Below, in pieces: positions 24,216 to 34,600 of a stretch of DNA of 35,331 nucleotides. Position numbers and translations under genes: made by a program. Positions within the stretch are counted from its first letter, which is position 1. Every line of letters starts with the position of its first letter. Location: the NCBI RefSeq assembly GCF_000346755.1, contig NZ_ANNV01000142.1, positions 1 through 35,331 on the forward strand, read 5' to 3'. Origin of the DNA: Pseudomonas sp. CBZ-4. Its GTDB lineage: Bacteria > Pseudomonadota > Gammaproteobacteria > Pseudomonadales > Pseudomonadaceae. The notes under the pieces are model-generated. The model saw only the letters and a program-made list of their open reading frames with translations. It made no database searches and had not been told where the DNA came from.

Positions 24216-25151
24216 TCAAGCTTGCTTGCCATCCAACTTCTTCTCATGCGCCGTGACCTGCTGGCACAACTCAATCATCTGCTCACGCATCCACCGGTTC
24301 GCCGGGTCCTGGTCGGTGCTTTCGTGCCAGTACAGGTGGGTTTCCACCGGCGGCACGTCGTTGACCGGCAGGTTGAACCAGTGCAGTTCATGGCGGCGGG
24401 CAAAACGCTCGGGCACGGTCATTACCATGTCGGTCTGCTGCAACACTTGCGAGGCCATCAGGTAGTGCTGGGAGCGCAGGGCGATCTTGCGTTGCAGGCC
24501 CATCTTGCCCAGCGCCAGGTCCACATGGCCCAAGCCGTTGCGGCGGCTGGAGATATGAATGTGGGTCAGCCCCAGGTAATCATCCAGCGTCAGTTTGTCC
24601 TTGCCCGCCAGCGGATGGCCCTTGCGCATGGCGCACACGTAGCGGTCTTCCATCAGCTTGACGTGGCGCACCTGCGGGTCGGTGTTGAGCGGCGCATCCA
24701 CGGCAAAGTCCAGGCGCCCGGCGGCCAGTTCCTTGGTGGTCTCACGGCGCTTGGACAGGAAACTTTCGATCACCACCGTCGGCGCCAGGCGGCGCAGGCG
24801 CTGGAACAGCGCTGGCAAGATCACCGCTTCCGTGAGGTCGGTCATGCTGATGCGATAGGTCTTCGCCGCCTGCTGCGGGTTGAAGATGCGGCTTTCCTGC
24901 ACCGACACCCGCAGCAACGACAACGCATTGCGCACCGGGCCGATGATGTTCTGCGCCATCGGCGTAGGCACCATGCCTTGGGCGGTGCGCACGAACAGCG
25001 GGTCGTTGAAGGTTTCGCGCAGCCGCGCCAACGCGTTGGACACCGCCGGCTGGGTGATGCCGACAATCTGCCCGGCGCGGGTCAGGTTGGCTTCGGTGTA
25101 GATCGCGTCAAAGACGATAAACAGGTTGAGGTCGACCTTGCTCAGATTCAT
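24216..25151 (-). CDS. LysR-type transcriptional regulator
   Basis: A 311-aa LysR-family protein. The winged helix-turn-helix is at about 1-62 (DLNLFIVFDAIYTEANLTRAGQIVGITQPAVSNALARLRE) and a periplasmic-binding-protein-like effector domain follows from about 90. ATG at 25151 begins MNLSKVDLNLF, the standard LysR start; the upstream extension to 25193 is rejected. It is divergent from an acyl-CoA dehydrogenase gene across 152 bases, the usual layout for a LysR protein and its target. Effector unknown; a role in acyl-CoA or fatty acid metabolism is inferred from the neighbour. Confidence 0.92.
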   Translation of the reverse strand: MNLSKVDLNLFIVFDAIYTEANLTRAGQIVGITQPAVSNALARLRETFNDPLFVRTAQGMVPTPMAQNIIGPVRNALSLLRVSVQESRIFNPQQAAKTYRISMTDLTEAVILPALFQRLRRLAPTVVIESFLSKRRETTKELAAGRLDFAVDAPLNTDPQVRHVKLMEDRYVCAMRKGHPLAGKDKLTLDDYLGLTHIHISSRRNGLGHVDLALGKMGLQRKIALRSQHYLMASQVLQQTDMVMTVPERFARRHELHWFNLPVNDVPPVETHLYWHESTDQDPANRWMREQMIELCQQVTAHEKKLDGKQA

Positions 25152-25303
25152 GTGCGATGCGCTCTTATTGTTAGGTGGCGATAGGCCGATCATATATCGG
25201 TGATGAATGTTAATACACGCCGAGAATAGGCTAGGTAAATTATCAACGCTGTTCTAGCATCGATTGCATGACCTAAACAACCTCTCAGAGAAGGGAGCTG
25301 CTC

Positions 25304-26533
25304 ATGGATTTCGCCTATTCGCCCAAGGTTCAGGAACTGCGTGAACGCGTCACCGCGTTTATGGACACATACGTCTACCCGGCCGAGCCGGTGTTCGAAC
25401 GCCAGGTCAATGAAGGTGACCGCTGGCAGCCCACCGCGATCATGGAAGAGCTGAAGGCCAAGGCCAAAGCCGAAGGCCTGTGGAACCTGTTCCTGCCGGA
25501 ATCCGAGCTGGGTGCCGGCCTGACCAACCTCGAATACGCGCCATTGGCAGAAATCATGGGCCGCTCGCTGCTGGGCCCGGAGCCGTTCAACTGCTCCGCC
25601 CCCGACACTGGCAACATGGAAGTACTGGTGCGCTACGCCAACGCCGAGCAGAAACAGCGCTGGCTTGAGCCGCTGCTGCGCGGTGAGATCCGTTCCGCGT
25701 TCGCCATGACCGAACCGGACGTCGCGTCCTCCGACGCCACCAACATGGCCGCCCGCGCCGAGCGCCAGGGCGACGAGTGGGTGATCAACGGCAAGAAATG
25801 GTGGACCTCCGGCGCCTGCGACCCGCGCTGCAAGATCCTGATCTTCATGGGCCTGAGCAACCCCGACGCACCGCGCCACCAGCAGCACTCGATGATCCTG
25901 GTGCCGGTGGATACCCCCGGGGTAAAAATCGTACGTCCGCTGCCAGTATTCGGCTACGACGACGCACCGCACGGCCACGCCGAAGTGTTCTTCGACAACG
26001 TCCGTGTACCGTACGAAAACGTCCTGCTCGGCGAAGGCCGCGGCTTTGAAATCGCCCAGGGCCGCCTTGGCCCGGGCCGTATCCACCACTGCATGCGCTC
26101 CATCGGCATGGCCGAACGTGCGCTGGAACTGATGTGCAAACGCGCCGTCAGCCGTACCGCGTTCGGCAAGCCACTGGCCCGTCTGGGCGGCAATATCGAC
26201 AAGATCGCTGACTCGCGCATGGAGATCGACATGGCGCGCCTGCTGACCCTGAAAGCGGCGTACATGATGGACACCGTGGGCAACAAAGTGGCGAAAAGCG
26301 AAATCGCCCAGATCAAGGTCGTCGCGCCGAACGTGGCGTTGAAGGTGATCGACCGCGCGATCCAGATCCACGGCGGCGCCGGGGTGTCCAACGACTTCCC
26401 GCTGGCCTACATGTACGCCATGCAACGCACCCTGCGCCTGGCCGATGGCCCGGACGAAGTACACCGGGCGGCGATTGGCAAGTTTGAGATTGGCAAGTAT
26501 GTGCCTCGGGAGTTGATGCGTAGCGGGCAGTAA
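25304..26533 (+). CDS. Acyl-CoA dehydrogenase (ACAD10/11-like)
   Basis: A 409-aa flavoprotein of the acyl-CoA dehydrogenase family. Signatures: FAMTEPDVASSDATNM for FAD and substrate binding, WVINGKKWWTSGACDPRC, GRIHHCMRSIGMAERAL, and the C-terminal IQIHGGAGVSNDFPLAYMYA and LADGPDEVHR. The latter form, with GPDEVH, is typical of the ACAD10/11-related subgroup. It introduces a double bond into an acyl-CoA and passes electrons to ETF; chain specificity is not readable. A GGGAG ribosome-binding site precedes the ATG. Probably regulated by the divergent LysR protein. Confidence 0.92.
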   Translation: MDFAYSPKVQELRERVTAFMDTYVYPAEPVFERQVNEGDRWQPTAIMEELKAKAKAEGLWNLFLPESELGAGLTNLEYAPLAEIMGRSLLGPEPFNCSAPDTGNMEVLVRYANAEQKQRWLEPLLRGEIRSAFAMTEPDVASSDATNMAARAERQGDEWVINGKKWWTSGACDPRCKILIFMGLSNPDAPRHQQHSMILVPVDTPGVKIVRPLPVFGYDDAPHGHAEVFFDNVRVPYENVLLGEGRGFEIAQGRLGPGRIHHCMRSIGMAERALELMCKRAVSRTAFGKPLARLGGNIDKIADSRMEIDMARLLTLKAAYMMDTVGNKVAKSEIAQIKVVAPNVALKVIDRAIQIHGGAGVSNDFPLAYMYAMQRTLRLADGPDEVHRAAIGKFEIGKYVPRELMRSGQ

Positions 26534-26546
26534 CACCGCGTCGCCT

Positions 26547-26622
26547 GCATCGCGGGCAAGCCCGCTCCCACATTTTGAATGTGTTCACAAATCAAAGTGT
26601 GGGAGCGGGCTTGCCCGCGATG
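26547..26622. repeat. REP pair (CGGGCTTGCCCG type)
   Basis: GCATCGCGGGCAAGCCCGCT, continuing to 26572, is repeated inverted at 26598-26622. It sits between the convergent ends of the acyl-CoA dehydrogenase and the PstS/OmpA-like gene and probably serves as a transcription barrier. Confidence 0.9.
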
Positions 26623-26653
26623 AGGCCAGTCGCCACAACCCAACCCCCAAGCC

Positions 26654-27985
26654 TCAATACACCCAAACCTCCACCCGCCGATTCTTGATCCTGCCCTCAT
26701 CCGCCGTATTCGCCGCCACCGGCATCTGCGCACCAAACCCGCGAATATCCCTCAGCACCACACCGCTCTTGACCAACTCGCGCCGCACCGCCATGCCGCG
26801 CAATTTCGACAACAAAGCCGCCCGCTGCGGGTCATCCTTGGCATCGCCAAACCCCACCAACGTGACCTGCCGATCGAGCTTGTCGTGGCCTTTCAGATAC
26901 GCCACCACCCGTTGCAAATCCTGACGGGCCTTGTTGTCGAGGCTGGCACTGCCTTCTTCGAAGCGAAAATTCACGGTCAAACGCTGGGCCTCGCGGGCGA
27001 TGGCCTGGTAGTCCTCAGGCATCGACGAACGTGGTTCCACCGCCATCGCCTGCACCTGCTGCGCGATAAACCCGCTGGCCGCGACAATCGCCTGGCCCTT
27101 GCTGCTCTGGGTAAAGTCCACCAGCGCCTTGGCCCACGGGTTGTGGCTGGACGGCGGCAGGTAGAAAAACAACCGCCGCGACAGCGGGTAATCTTCGGTG
27201 GCAATCAAGCTGTTCAACGGCAGCATCGGCTGCGAATCACCGTCGACAATCGCCACCGCCTTGGCCTGGCGCACGTAGGGCAGGCCGATAAAACCAATGC
27301 CTTGCGGGTCCTGGCTGACCGCATCTGACAACGCTTCGCTGGACTCGAAGCGTTTGGCCGTCGCCGCCAGCGGTTTGCCGCGCAGGCGTAGCACCAGTTC
27401 CTTGAAGGTGTCGTAGGTGCCGGATTGGTCATCGCGCGCATATAAGTGAATGTCCCCGCCGGCACCGCCCAGGGCTTCCCAGGTGCTGACCTCGCCATTG
27501 AAGATCTGCGCCAGTTGTTCGGTGTTCAGGGTGGTCAACGGGTTTTGCGGGTTGAGGATGATGGCGAGGCCATCGATGGCGATCACTTGTTCGGCCTCAG
27601 GGCTTTTCAAATCGCCGAGGGGTTCGAGGTCTACCAGTTCACTGTCTTTGATCGGGCGGGAGGACGCCGCCAGGTCGGCAGAGGATTTTTTCAACGCGGT
27701 GAAACCGGTGCTGGAACCATGGGCGGCGACTTCGATGCTGACGATCTTGCCCTGGCGCGTCTTGCCGACCACGCGCTGTTCGTTGGCGCCTTGTGCCGGT
27801 TCGCTGTGTACCGCCTGCAAACCCTGATGCTCCAGCAGCCCCTTGACCAGCGCCGGCCCGAGCGCCGCGCCAATGGTGTTGGAACCCTGGATGCGCAATG
27901 CAGGGCCTTGATCGGGAACGGGCAGGGAGGCAGCAACGGCGGACAGGGGAAACAGGACCAGCAGGAACAGAACGCGCAGCCTCAT
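26654..27985 (-). CDS. PstS-like substrate-binding protein fused to OmpA-like domain
   Basis: A 443-aa exported protein. Signal peptide at 1-18 (AVA/AS). Residues about 28-310 form a phosphate-binding-protein-like domain (LRIQGSNTIG; SSTGFTALKKSSADLAASSRPI; DDQSGTYDTFKELVL). Residues about 335-443 are an OmpA-type peptidoglycan-binding domain (VNFRFEEGSASLDNKA; VTLVGFGDAKDD; GRIKNRRVEVWVY). The fusion suggests a periplasmic binding module tethered to the cell wall rather than a free ABC-transporter receptor; no permease or ATPase genes are nearby. Ligand is likely phosphate or a similar oxyanion. REP pairs flank the gene on both sides. Confidence 0.9.
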   Translation of the reverse strand: MRLRVLFLLVLFPLSAVAASLPVPDQGPALRIQGSNTIGAALGPALVKGLLEHQGLQAVHSEPAQGANEQRVVGKTRQGKIVSIEVAAHGSSTGFTALKKSSADLAASSRPIKDSELVDLEPLGDLKSPEAEQVIAIDGLAIILNPQNPLTTLNTEQLAQIFNGEVSTWEALGGAGGDIHLYARDDQSGTYDTFKELVLRLRGKPLAATAKRFESSEALSDAVSQDPQGIGFIGLPYVRQAKAVAIVDGDSQPMLPLNSLIATEDYPLSRRLFFYLPPSSHNPWAKALVDFTQSSKGQAIVAASGFIAQQVQAMAVEPRSSMPEDYQAIAREAQRLTVNFRFEEGSASLDNKARQDLQRVVAYLKGHDKLDRQVTLVGFGDAKDDPQRAALLSKLRGMAVRRELVKSGVVLRDIRGFGAQMPVAANTADEGRIKNRRVEVWVY

Positions 27986-28071
27986 GCCGGCACCTTCTCA
28001 AGCCAAAGGGAGTGCCGCGAGAATAAGTCAGTAAGGTTTCAGCAATATGACTGATGCTCAGCAGATCAAAA

Positions 28072-28160
28072 TGTGGGAGCGGGCTTGCCCGCGATAGCGG
28101 TGTATCAGCCAAGTATCTGGTGACTGACCCACTGCAATCGCGGGCAAGCCCGCTCCCACA
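28072..28160. repeat. REP pair (CGGGCTTGCCCG type)
   Basis: TGTGGGAGCGGGCTTGCCCG, continuing through GCGATAGC, is repeated inverted ending at 28160. It lies between the start of the PstS/OmpA-like gene and the end of xthA. Confidence 0.9.
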
Positions 28161-28184
28161 GTTTTGATTGGGTAGAACCTGGGA

Positions 28185-28997
28185 TCAGCTCAGCTCAAGC
28201 CAGATCGGCGCATGATCAGACGGCTTTTCCAACCCCCGCAATTCATAATCCACCCCCGCATCCTTGACCCGTGGCAGCAAGCCATTGGACGCCAAAATCA
28301 CGTCAATCCGCAGCCCACGCTTGGGCTCGTCCTCAAACCCACGGCTGCGGTAGTCAAACCAGCTGAAACGGTCGGCCACGTCCGGGTTCAGGTGGCGGAA
28401 GCTGTCCACCAGGCCCCAGTTCTTCAGGCGTGCCATCCACTCGCGCTCTTCCGGCAGGAAGCTGCACTTGCCGGTTTTCAGCCAGCGCTTGGCGTTGTCG
28501 GCGCCGATGCCGATGTCGATGTCTTCCGGGGAGATGTTGATATCGCCCATCACCACCACCGGCTGGTCATTGCTGAACTGGCTTTCCAGCAACTGTTGCA
28601 GGTCTTCGTAGAAGCGCTTCTTCGCCGGGAACTTGGTCGGATGGTCGCGGCTTTCACCTTGTGGGAAATAGCCGTTCATGATGGTGATCGGGTTACCGTT
28701 TTCGTCGGCGAACGTGCCCCAGATAAAGCGACGCTGGGCGTCTTCTTCATCGCTGGCGAAACCCTTGTGCAGGCTCAACGCCGGTTGGCGCGAGAGCAGG
28801 GCGACGCCGTAGTGGCCTTTTTGCCCGTGGTAGTACACGTGATAGCCAAGGGCCTGCACTTCGGCCAGGGGGAACTGGTCGTCGTGGACCTTGGTTTCTT
28901 GCAGGCCGATCACGTCCGGTTGGTGCTTCTCGATCAGTGCCGCCAGCTGATGAGGGCGGGCGCGCAGCCCGTTGATATTGAAGGAGACGATTTTCAT
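28185..28997 (-). CDS. xthA: Exodeoxyribonuclease III
   Basis: A 270-aa apurinic/apyrimidinic endonuclease and 3'-5' exonuclease of the ExoIII (Xth) family, about the size of the E. coli enzyme. The catalytic set is in place: Asn7, Glu34 in LQETK, Tyr110 in NGYFPQGE, Asp152 and Asn154 in MGDINISP, and Asp261-His262 in KPSDHAPIW. It cuts DNA at abasic sites and removes blocked 3' ends in base-excision repair. Monocistronic, divergent from the GNAT gene across about 170 bases. The ATG at 28997 has only a weak ribosome-binding site. Confidence 0.96.
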   Translation of the reverse strand: MKIVSFNINGLRARPHQLAALIEKHQPDVIGLQETKVHDDQFPLAEVQALGYHVYYHGQKGHYGVALLSRQPALSLHKGFASDEEDAQRRFIWGTFADENGNPITIMNGYFPQGESRDHPTKFPAKKRFYEDLQQLLESQFSNDQPVVVMGDINISPEDIDIGIGADNAKRWLKTGKCSFLPEEREWMARLKNWGLVDSFRHLNPDVADRFSWFDYRSRGFEDEPKRGLRIDVILASNGLLPRVKDAGVDYELRGLEKPSDHAPIWLELS

Positions 28998-29167
28998 GGT
29001 CGGCAGTCCAGTCTTGGCAAAAGGGCGATGCTAGCCGACAAGTCGGACGGGGGCCAGCGTGGCGGTAGGGCACTTGCACTGCTAATGTCTGGGAACGACT
29101 GGAGTCGCGTAGGTTCGTACCCATAAGAACGCCATCCTTTTCAGTGGCGCCCAGGGAGATCAACTGT

Positions 29168-29818
29168 ATGCCGGACACGTCCACTGCCACCGCCGAAATC
29201 CGCCTGCTCAACAGCGGCTATTCCCGCGAGGCCCGCTCCCTGTTGTATCAGGCCTATCGGCATGAGCCGACGTTCGCCTACATCTTCGAGGCCGAACGCC
29301 CAGGTTATGAACAACGTGTGCGCGCCACTGTGCGTGAACTGGTCAAGCAGCATTTCTTCCAGAAACTTCCCGCCATTGGCCTGTTCGTCAACGACCGCCT
29401 GATCGGCATCGCCCTGATTGCGCCGCCGCAACGCCGCCTGGGGATTACCGAGAGCTGGGCCTGGCAACTGCGCATGTGGCTGAGCACCGGCGTGCGTGGT
29501 ACCCGGCGTTACCTGGACTACCATCACGCGGTGCTGGCGTGCCTGCCCGGTGAGGCGGTGCACATGCTGCCGCTGCTGGGCATTCACCCGCAGTTCCAGG
29601 GCAAACACTACGGTGAGCAACTGCTGGAGGCGGTGCACAACTGGTGTGCCGAAGACCCGCATTCGTCCGGCGTGGTCTTGGACACGGGGAATTCTCGCTA
29701 TCTGGAATTCTATAAATGCCAGGGCTACGAGGAGATCGGTGAAGTCGCCGTAGGACCGATCCTGGAGCATGTGTTTTTCCACGCCAATCCACAGCGGTTA
29801 CATGCTGCAACGCCTTGA
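29168..29818 (+). CDS. GNAT-family N-acetyltransferase
   Basis: A 216-aa acetyltransferase. The acetyl-CoA-binding motif A is LLGIHPQFQGKHYGEQLLEAV (about 135-155), followed by VVLDTGNSRYLEFYKCQGYEEIGE, the usual GNAT beta5/alpha4 region. ATG at 29168 is favoured because GGGAG lies about nine bases before it; a GTG start at 29144 has none. It has no signal peptide. Substrate unknown. It stands alone upstream of tamA, separated by 64 bases that include a possible promoter. Confidence 0.88.
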   Translation: MPDTSTATAEIRLLNSGYSREARSLLYQAYRHEPTFAYIFEAERPGYEQRVRATVRELVKQHFFQKLPAIGLFVNDRLIGIALIAPPQRRLGITESWAWQLRMWLSTGVRGTRRYLDYHHAVLACLPGEAVHMLPLLGIHPQFQGKHYGEQLLEAVHNWCAEDPHSSGVVLDTGNSRYLEFYKCQGYEEIGEVAVGPILEHVFFHANPQRLHAATP

Positions 29819-29847
29819 TCCAGAATTATTCAGATAAATCCGGGTTC

Positions 29848-29877
29848 AAAGAATCTCCCCGGCTCGTGTAGCATCCC
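29848..29877 (+). promoter_or_regulatory. Possible tamAB promoter
   Basis: TTCAAA (29848-29853), 18 bases, TAGCAT (29872-29877) resembles a sigma-70 promoter just before tamA. If used, the leader would be very short. Confidence 0.35.
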
Positions 29878-29882
29878 CGCCT

Positions 29883-31610
29883 ATGAAGTTTCCAGGAAGA
29901 TGTACCAGCGGCTTGATTCTGCTGTTCACAAGCTGCGGCGCCTTGGCGCAAAGCGAACTGGACGTGCGGATCAAACCCTCAAACGACGCGTTGAAAGCCA
30001 ACATCGAAGGCTATATCGGCGGGGTGGGCGATCGTGATGAAGAAGCGTTGCTGCGGTTCAGCCGTGGCGCCGAGGAGCAGGCGCGCAAAGCGGCCCAGGC
30101 CCTGGGCTTCTATCAGCCACAGATCGACAGTGACGTGAAGGGCGGCAAGAACCCGCGCCTGATCCTCACCATCGACCCCGGCGAGCCGGTGCATTTGCGC
30201 AACGTGACCATTCGGGTGGACGGCCAGGCCGCCAACCTCAAGGCGTTTCGCGTGCCCACCAGCGACGACCTCAAATCCGGCGCCGTGCTCAACCACGGCC
30301 ATTACGAAGACGCCAAGCGTCTGATCCAGAACCAGGCCTCGCGCTACGGCTTTTTCAGCGGGCGCTTTACCAGCCAAAAGCTGGCGGTGGACCCGCAGGC
30401 GGGCGTCGCCGATATCGAACTGATCTACGACAGCGGCCCGCGCTACACCTTGGGCCAGGTCAACTTCAAGGGCGACACGCCGTTTGATGACGAACTGCTG
30501 CAACGCATGGTGCCGTTCAAAAGTGGCGCGCCCTACGACTCCGAACTGATCGCCGAACTCAACCAGAACCTGCAAGCCAGCGGTTTTTTCGAAGGCGTGC
30601 GCGTGGACGCCGCGCCCGCCGCTTCAACCAACGATGTGATCCCGGTGGCCGTGCAACTGCAAACCCGCAAGCCGCGCACCATGGGCCTGGGCCTGGGCTA
30701 CTCGACCGACGTCGGCCCGCGCGGCAAGGCCAACTGGACCCGGCACTGGGTCAACCCGCAGGGCCACAGTTATGGCTGGGAGGCCGAACTGTCGGCGCCG
30801 CGCCAGAACGTCGGCCTGTGGTACGACGTGCCGCTGGACCCACCGCTTACCGACAAATTGCGTTTCGCCGGCGGTTACCAGAACGAAGAACTGGCCAACA
30901 CCGACACCCTGAGCAAATTGCTCACCCTCGGCCCCGAATGGCACAGCAAGTTGCCCAGCGGCTGGACCCGGGTGATCTCGCTCAAATACCAACGCGAAGA
31001 ATATCGCCTGGGCAACGACTCCGGCCTCAGTAACCTGGTGATGCCGGGCATCAGCTATTCCTACCTGCGCAGCGACAACCGCATCGACCCGCATAACGGC
31101 TACCGCCTGCAATTTGATTCCAAGGTGGCCAAGGAGGGCCTCGGCTCCGACACCAACCTGCTTTACGGCACGGCCATGGTCAAAGGCCTGACCACCTTGT
31201 GGGACAACCACCGCTTCCTCGCCCGCGCCCAGGTGGGCGGCAGTGCCACCAATGGCTACAAATCGGTGCCGCCGTCGCTGCGTTTCTTTGCCGGTGGCGA
31301 CCAGAGCGTGCGCGGCTACGAGTACCAGACCCTGTCACCCGAGAACGACCGGGGTGACCGCATTGGTGGCCGCTACATGGTGGCCCTCAGCGCCGAGTAT
31401 CAATATTCCATCGCCGAGAAATGGCGGATCGCAACGTTCATCGACCAGGGCAACTCGTTTAACACTCTGGAAATGCCCAGCTTGAAGACCGGCGTGGGCG
31501 TCGGTATCCGCTGGGTTTCGCCGGTGGGGCCGATCCGCCTCGACCTGGCCCATGCCCTCGAAGATCCGGGCGGCGTTCGATTGCACTTTTCCATGGGGCC
31601 TGAGTTGTGA
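29883..31610 (+). CDS. tamA: Outer-membrane translocation and assembly protein TamA
   Basis: A 575-aa Omp85/BamA-superfamily protein with a signal peptide of about 22 residues (ALA/QS). Residues about 25-260 make up POTRA domains and about 265-575 a C-terminal 16-strand barrel. The superfamily motif VRGYEY (476-481) is present, as is the terminal aromatic-rich barrel strand LHFSMGPEL. With TamB it forms the TAM complex spanning the envelope, implicated in inserting some outer-membrane proteins, autotransporters and ushers and in phospholipid transport. Its stop overlaps the tamB start (TGATG), so the two are coupled. Confidence 0.95.
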   Translation: MKFPGRCTSGLILLFTSCGALAQSELDVRIKPSNDALKANIEGYIGGVGDRDEEALLRFSRGAEEQARKAAQALGFYQPQIDSDVKGGKNPRLILTIDPGEPVHLRNVTIRVDGQAANLKAFRVPTSDDLKSGAVLNHGHYEDAKRLIQNQASRYGFFSGRFTSQKLAVDPQAGVADIELIYDSGPRYTLGQVNFKGDTPFDDELLQRMVPFKSGAPYDSELIAELNQNLQASGFFEGVRVDAAPAASTNDVIPVAVQLQTRKPRTMGLGLGYSTDVGPRGKANWTRHWVNPQGHSYGWEAELSAPRQNVGLWYDVPLDPPLTDKLRFAGGYQNEELANTDTLSKLLTLGPEWHSKLPSGWTRVISLKYQREEYRLGNDSGLSNLVMPGISYSYLRSDNRIDPHNGYRLQFDSKVAKEGLGSDTNLLYGTAMVKGLTTLWDNHRFLARAQVGGSATNGYKSVPPSLRFFAGGDQSVRGYEYQTLSPENDRGDRIGGRYMVALSAEYQYSIAEKWRIATFIDQGNSFNTLEMPSLKTGVGVGIRWVSPVGPIRLDLAHALEDPGGVRLHFSMGPEL

Positions 31611-34600
31611 TGCGTGGTGTGAAAATAGCGGGGCTGGCCGTGGTGGCGATCCTCGCCGGGCTGGTGCTGGCATTGTGGGCGGTACTCGGCACCCAGGCGG
31701 GCAGCCGCTGGGCCTTGGGCCGTGTGTCGGGCTTGAGCGTGGAGAATTTCCAGGGGCATTTGGGTGGGCGCTGGAGCGCCGATCACCTGCTGTGGCAACA
31801 GGACAGCAGCCGCGTCGAGCTGAAGGCACCGACATTGGATTGGTCGCCCGCGTGCCTGTTGCGCATGACCTTGTGCGTCAACCAACTGGACGTGGAGCAG
31901 GTCAGCCTGCAATTTCCACCCAGCACCGAGGAGAGCAGCGGGCCGATCCAATTGCCCGAGTTGAAACTGCCGGTGGCGATCCAGCTGGGCGACGTTCGCG
32001 TCGGCAGCCTGCTGTTCAACGGCAGCGAAGAACTCAAGGGCCTGCAACTCGCCGCGCACTGGACCGCCGCCGGCATGCAGATCGATTCAGTGCACCTGCA
32101 ACGCGACGATCTGGTCCTGGACCTGGCGGGCCTGCTGCAACCTACTGGCGACTGGCCATTGAGCGCCACCGGTGACCTGAGCCTGCCTTACGCGCCAGGC
32201 GGCGCGCCGTGGACGGTCGCGTTGAAAGTCGATGGCGACCTGCTCAAGACCCTCAAACTCGACGCCGACAGCAACGGCTACCTGCCCGCCAAGCTCAAAG
32301 GCGAGCTGCAACCCCTGGCGGACAACCTCCCGGCCGAACTGCACATCACCGCCGATGGCTTCAAAGCCAGCGCCGACCTGCCCGACACCCTGCAACTCAA
32401 TCAACTGGACCTCACGGCCAAAGGCGACCTGAAAAGCGGTTACCAACTGCTGGGCAAGGCCGTGCTGCCTGCGGAAAAAGGTCCGGTGGACCTGCTGCTG
32501 CAAGGCCGGGTCGATGCCAAGGGCGCGCAGATTGCCGGCCTGGACCTGACCGCAAGCGATAAACAAAGCCTCAAGCTCACGGCCCAATTGGATTGGCAGC
32601 AAGGCTTCAGTGCCGACGCCAAGATCGCTTGGCTGGACTTTCCCTGGCACCGTCTGTATCCGCTGATCGACGAGCCGCAGGTGGCGTTGCGTACCTTCAA
32701 TGGCGAGATTTCCTATAAAGACGGCAACTACCTGGGCAACCTCAAGGCCGATCTCGACGGCCCGGCCGGCAAGTTCAACGTGGTCACGCCGTTCAGTGGC
32801 GACCTCAAGCAAATCTTCCTGCCCGAGCTGAAACTCACCGCCGGCCAGGGCAAGGCCGAAGGCCACCTGAATGTGCAGTTCGCCGATGGCATCGCCTGGG
32901 ACACCGCGCTGGACCTGTCGGCGCTGAACCCGGCGTACTGGGTCGCGGAACTGCCCGGCACCCTTGCCGGGCCGCTGCGCAGCAAGGGCGAATTGAAGAA
33001 CGAGCAACTCAAGCTGAACGCCGACCTCGACCTCAAGGGCCGCCTGCGCGGGCAAACCGCTGTGCTTGCGGCCAAGGCCGAAGGTGCCGGCGAACAATGG
33101 ACCCTGGCCAACCTCGACATCCGCCTGGGCGACAACCGCATCAACGGCAGTGGCAGCCTGCAACAACGCCTGGCCGGGCAGATCGATATCAAGCTGGCGC
33201 GCCTGGCCCAGCTGTGGCCGCAGTTGCGCGGGCAAATCAATGGCCGTCTCGACGTCGCCGGCAGCCTCAAGGCGCCCCAAGGCAAGCTCGGCCTCAAGGG
33301 CCAGCAACTGGCGTTTGCCGACAATCGCCTGCAAAGCCTGAACCTCGACGCCACGCTGGACAGCGCCCAGCGCGCGAAGATCGACCTCAAGGGCAGCGGC
33401 ATTCAAACCGGTGACACCCAGGTCGGCACCCTGACCGCCAGCGCCCAGGGCGATATCAAGAACCAGAAAGTCCAACTGGACCTGGCCGGCCCGCTGCTCA
33501 AGCTCGCCCTGGCATTGGACGGCAATCTCGACAAAGGCAACTGGCGCGGGCGCCTGGCCAGTGGCGATGTGCAAGCCGGTGGCCAGGACTGGAAGCTGCA
33601 AGCCCCGGCGAAAATCGACTACATGGCCGACGGCAAGCTGACGTTCTCTGCGCACTGCTGGGTGTCCGGCCCCGCCAGCCTGTGTGGTGAAGACCAGCGC
33701 CTGATGCCCGAGCCGAAGCTGCGTTACCACCTCAAGCAATTCCCCATCGACAGCCTGGCGGCGTTTCTGCCCAAGGACTTCGCATGGCAAGGCAAGCTCA
33801 ACGCCGACCTGCAACTGGACCTGCCCAGCAGCGGCCCCAAAGGCGTGGTTGCAGTGGACGCCAGCGGCGGCACCTTGCGCGTCAAGGACAAGGACCAGTG
33901 GCTGGATTTCCCGTATGACACCCTGAAGCTGGAAACCACCCTCAACCCCAAGCGCATCGACACCCAGCTGAACTTCCGTGGCGGCAAACTCGGCGAGCTG
34001 ATGGTGCAGGCGCAGATCAACCCGCTGCCGAAGAACAAACCGATGACCGGCAATTTCAGCCTGGTCGGCCTCGACCTCGCCGTGGCGCGGCCGTTTGTGC
34101 CGATGGTGGAAACCCTCAGCGGCAAGCTCAATGGCAACGGGCGCATCAGCGGCGGCCTGCTGGCACCGCTGGTCAACGGCAATATCAACCTGGTGGGCGG
34201 CGAGATCTCCGGGCCTGAACTGCCCATCAGCCTCGAAGGCCTCAACGTGCAGGCGCTGATTGCCGGCGAGAGCGTGCAGCTCAACGGTGGCTGGCGCAGC
34301 GGCAAGGCCGGGCAGGGCAGTCTCAAGGGCCAGATCGACTGGGGCCGCGCCTTGGCGGTGGACCTCAGCCTGCAAGGCGCGCAACTGCCGGTCACGGTGG
34401 AACCCTATGCCGTGCTGGAAGTGGCGCCCGACCTGAAGATCAGCCTCAAGGACGACAAGCTGGCCATCGCCGGCAAGGTGCAGATCCCCCGTGGCGACAT
34501 CACCGTGCGAGAGCTGCCACCGTCCACCGTGAAGGTGTCGGATGACACGGTGATCGTCGGCAGCCAGACCGAAGAGGGCAAACCGGCGATGGCCATGGAC

